DNA of 6,481 bases, taken from positions 1 to 6,481 of the forward strand of contig CANRMG010000108.1 of assembly GCA_947631675.1 (NCBI GenBank), given 5' to 3'. The notes below the pieces were generated by a model that saw only the letters and a list, made by a program, of their open reading frames with translations, did no database searches and was not told where the DNA came from. The translations under genes were made by a program, and so were the position numbers. Below, one piece after another: positions 4,429-6,481 of the stretch (positions within the stretch are counted from its first letter, which is position 1; each line of letters starts with the position of its first letter). The DNA comes from an uncultured Oscillospiraceae bacterium (GTDB lineage Bacteria > Bacillota_A > Clostridia > Oscillospirales > Oscillospiraceae).

Positions 4429-6481
4429 ATGCAGGCCGTCTTTGTGCGGGTGCTGAACCTGAGCGTCAGCGCCGGCTACGTGATCCTGGCCGTGATGGCC
4501 ATGCGCCTTATCCTGCGCCGGGCGCCCCGGTGGGCGGTGTGCGCGCTGTGGGCGCTGGCAGCCTTCCGGCTGTGCTGCCCCTTCACCCTGGAGAGCGCGC
4601 TGAGCCTTCTACCCAGCCGGGAGACGGTGAACGAATCCGCTCTCCTGGAGCGGGACAGCGCCGCGCCCCTCATCCAGTCCGGCTTTGAACTCATCGACCG
4701 GCGGGCCAACCAGGCCATCGCGGGCCTGAGCACCGCCGCGCCCATAGAGCGGCCAGAGGCCGCCCCGGCTGAGCAGACGCAGCCCGCGCCCGCGGCGGAG
4801 GCCTCCGCCCCCATCATAGACGTGATGGAGGCGCTGAGCTGGGCTTGGCTCACAGGCATGGCGCTGATGCTCCTGTACGGGGCGGGCAGCTATATCTTCC
4901 TGCGCCGCAGGCTTGCCACGGCGGTGCGCTGGAAGGACGAGCTGTGGCAGTCGGAGAACGTGGACGCCCCCTTCGTACTGGGCATTTTCCGGCCCCGGGT
5001 CTACCTGCCCTTCGCCATGGACGGCCCCGCCTTTGAGCAGGTGATCGCCCACGAGCGCGCCCATATCCGGCGGCATGACCAGGTGACGAAGCTGCTGGCC
5101 TGGCTCATCCTGAGCGTGTACTGGTTCGATCCCCTGTGCTGGACGGCCTACTGGCTGCTGGGCCGGGACATCGAGCTTGCCTGCGACGAGCGGGTCATCC
5201 GGGACCTGGACGAGAACCAGCGCAAGGGCTATGCCCGGGCGCTGCTGGCCTGGGGCGTGACCCGCCCCAAACTGAACGCCTGCCCCGTCGCCTTCGGCGA
5301 GGCGGGCCTGAAAGAAAGGATAATCAAAGTGATGAGATACAAAAAACCGGCCCTTTGGGCCATGGCGCTGGCGGTGATGCTGTGCGCCGGCGCGGCGGTA
5401 TGTCTGCTGACCGTGCCCATGGCGGAGGCCGCCGGGGACAGCGAGCCCGCCCCGGAGGCCGTCACCGTCACCTCCGCCCCCTATGAGGCAAAGGCCGCGG
5501 AAACGGCCGCCCCGGCGGACGAGCCCGCCGAAACAGCCCCCTCGGAAGACGGGGCCATAAAGGCCCTGACGGACCGGGGCATCGACGTGTGGCAGCCGGA
5601 GGGGCCTGTGTACATCCTGCATGTTCTGCCCCGGCTGTTCGAGCCCGAGCAGGTCCAGACGATAGCGGAGACCCTTTTCGGCGGCGGCGAGGCCTATGAG
5701 GGCGAGCCCGGCGAAAACGGCGGGGATGTCCCGGCCCAGTGGAGGTATCAGCCTGTCGACGGCGTGGACGGTACAGTCCCTTACCAGCAGATGAAGGTCC
5801 GCCTCGTGCGGGACAGCGGGGAGACGATCGTCAGCGCGTCAAGCTATAGCCCAAGTGACGGCGTTCCGGCAAACATCCTGTATATCACCAATATCGTCTA
5901 TGATAGTACGGCCGGCAAGGCCCCGGCACAGGAGGCGGACATCGCGAAGGAGGCGGAGCGGTATCTGGACGAGCTGGGACTGGAGGGCTGGTTCATCTCC
6001 TCCATAGACATGGCGGAGACGGCCGACGCGACCGTCACTGTCTGTGCCCGGCCCTCCTATGACGGCCTGCCCCTGATTGACGCGTCCGGCCTTTTGGAGC
6101 AGTACGAGCCCTCTGCGGACACTGCGGATGCCTATATGGACGAGCATATCCTGTTCAGCTTCACCTCCTCCGGGCAGCTCTGCCAGTTGGAGTGGGTCGA
6201 CCCCGTGCAGATCACGGGCCGGATGGAGACAGAATACCTCCGCTCCCCGGAGGAAGTCCTGGCGCTCATCGCGGAAGATGAGACCGACGCCCTGGGCCCG
6301 GATGCCGCGCCGGAAGATGTGGCCGCGTATCTCCATGACAGCGGCGTGGTCTCCATGCATCTGGGCTACCTGCGGATCGCCCTGGATACAGCCGCCACGG
6401 ACGTGCGCATGGTCCCCTATTGGTTCTTCCTGGACGGGGACGGCCAGGCATGCCGCCTGACGCTCGCCGGCAGCGCAGAGG
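4429..6481 (+). CDS. M56-family (BlaR1/MecR1-like) membrane zinc metalloprotease with unidentified extracellular domain; 3' end outside window
   Basis: The frame is open from ATG 4429 to the edge, 684 residues visible. Hydrophobic segments lie at about 8-28, 34-53, 137-158, 220-244 and 308-330. The zinc site is HERAH (H208, E209, H212) followed by E249 in ELACDE (249-254), the M56 pattern. Residues 54-132 are an Ala/Pro/Glu-rich loop. An Ala/Glu/Pro-rich linker (331-374) leads to an outer domain of at least 310 residues. In BlaR1 the outer domain is a penicillin-binding serine domain that needs an S-x-x-K motif. No S-x-x-K occurs in residues 331-684, so the signal is probably not a beta-lactam. 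By family knowledge, signal binding activates the protease, which inactivates the BlaI-type partner encoded directly upstream (TGA 4425-4427, ATG 4429). The ribosome site is modest (GGACGGTGAG, 4415-4424), consistent with coupling to the repressor gene. An absolute length cannot be given. Confidence 0.9.
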   Translation, partial: MQAVFVRVLNLSVSAGYVILAVMAMRLILRRAPRWAVCALWALAAFRLCCPFTLESALSLLPSRETVNESALLERDSAAPLIQSGFELIDRRANQAIAGLSTAAPIERPEAAPAEQTQPAPAAEASAPIIDVMEALSWAWLTGMALMLLYGAGSYIFLRRRLATAVRWKDELWQSENVDAPFVLGIFRPRVYLPFAMDGPAFEQVIAHERAHIRRHDQVTKLLAWLILSVYWFDPLCWTAYWLLGRDIELACDERVIRDLDENQRKGYARALLAWGVTRPKLNACPVAFGEAGLKERIIKVMRYKKPALWAMALAVMLCAGAAVCLLTVPMAEAAGDSEPAPEAVTVTSAPYEAKAAETAAPADEPAETAPSEDGAIKALTDRGIDVWQPEGPVYILHVLPRLFEPEQVQTIAETLFGGGEAYEGEPGENGGDVPAQWRYQPVDGVDGTVPYQQMKVRLVRDSGETIVSASSYSPSDGVPANILYITNIVYDSTAGKAPAQEADIAKEAERYLDELGLEGWFISSIDMAETADATVTVCARPSYDGLPLIDASGLLEQYEPSADTADAYMDEHILFSFTSSGQLCQLEWVDPVQITGRMETEYLRSPEEVLALIAEDETDALGPDAAPEDVAAYLHDSGVVSMHLGYLRIALDTAATDVRMVPYWFFLDGDGQACRLTLAGSAE

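Noticed and set aside
4609..5622. 337-codon minus-strand open frame opposite the M56 gene
   Set aside because: Gly/Arg/His-rich translation without motifs; the plus frame carries HERAH, ELACDE and membrane helices.

Overview
The window reads as chromosomal DNA of a high-GC member of the Bacillota, most like a gut Oscillospiraceae/Clostridia species. This is an inference from three things: strong AGGAGG-type ribosome sites, compact genes with GC-rich codons, and AT-rich promoter islands. The gene families seen (a MATE exporter, BlaI-M56 signalling, barnase/barstar) also fit. No RNA gene, CRISPR array, insertion sequence or phage gene is visible.

Layout. (1) 1-554 (+): the C-terminal part of a MATE-family exporter, cut by the left edge, ending at a perfect two-way terminator (562-591). 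(2) 603-1328 (-): a membrane-anchored or secreted protein with a Pro/Thr-rich stalk and a beta-rich C-terminal domain, with its own sigma-A-type promoter. (3) 1519-2855 (+): a two-gene operon. The first gene encodes a lipoprotein carrying a barnase-type ribonuclease with all main catalytic residues. The second, overlapping it by 4-7 bases, encodes the barnase inhibitor barstar fused to a GNAT (phosphinothricin-acetyltransferase-like) domain. A second two-way terminator (2869-2894) follows. (4) 2911-3822 (-): a sugar-phosphate-type nucleotidyltransferase. (5) 3823-4067: an AT-rich divergent promoter region. On its right side a perfect TTGACA -35 box and a -10 box are overlaid by a large double-dyad operator. 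(6) 4068-6481 (+): a BlaI/MecI-family repressor followed after one base by an M56 (BlaR1/MecR1-like) zinc metalloprotease that runs off the right edge. Its extracellular domain is not visibly a penicillin-binding domain.

How the parts work together. The BlaI-M56 pair looks like a self-regulated sensor: the repressor probably binds the 42-bp operator, and the membrane protease probably relieves it when its outer domain detects a signal. The barnase lipoprotein and the barstar-GNAT protein look like a toxin-immunity or self-protected secreted nuclease pair. The fusion of the inhibitor to an acetyltransferase is the most unusual feature of the window. The remaining genes are each bounded by their own promoters or terminators and show no obvious functional link.
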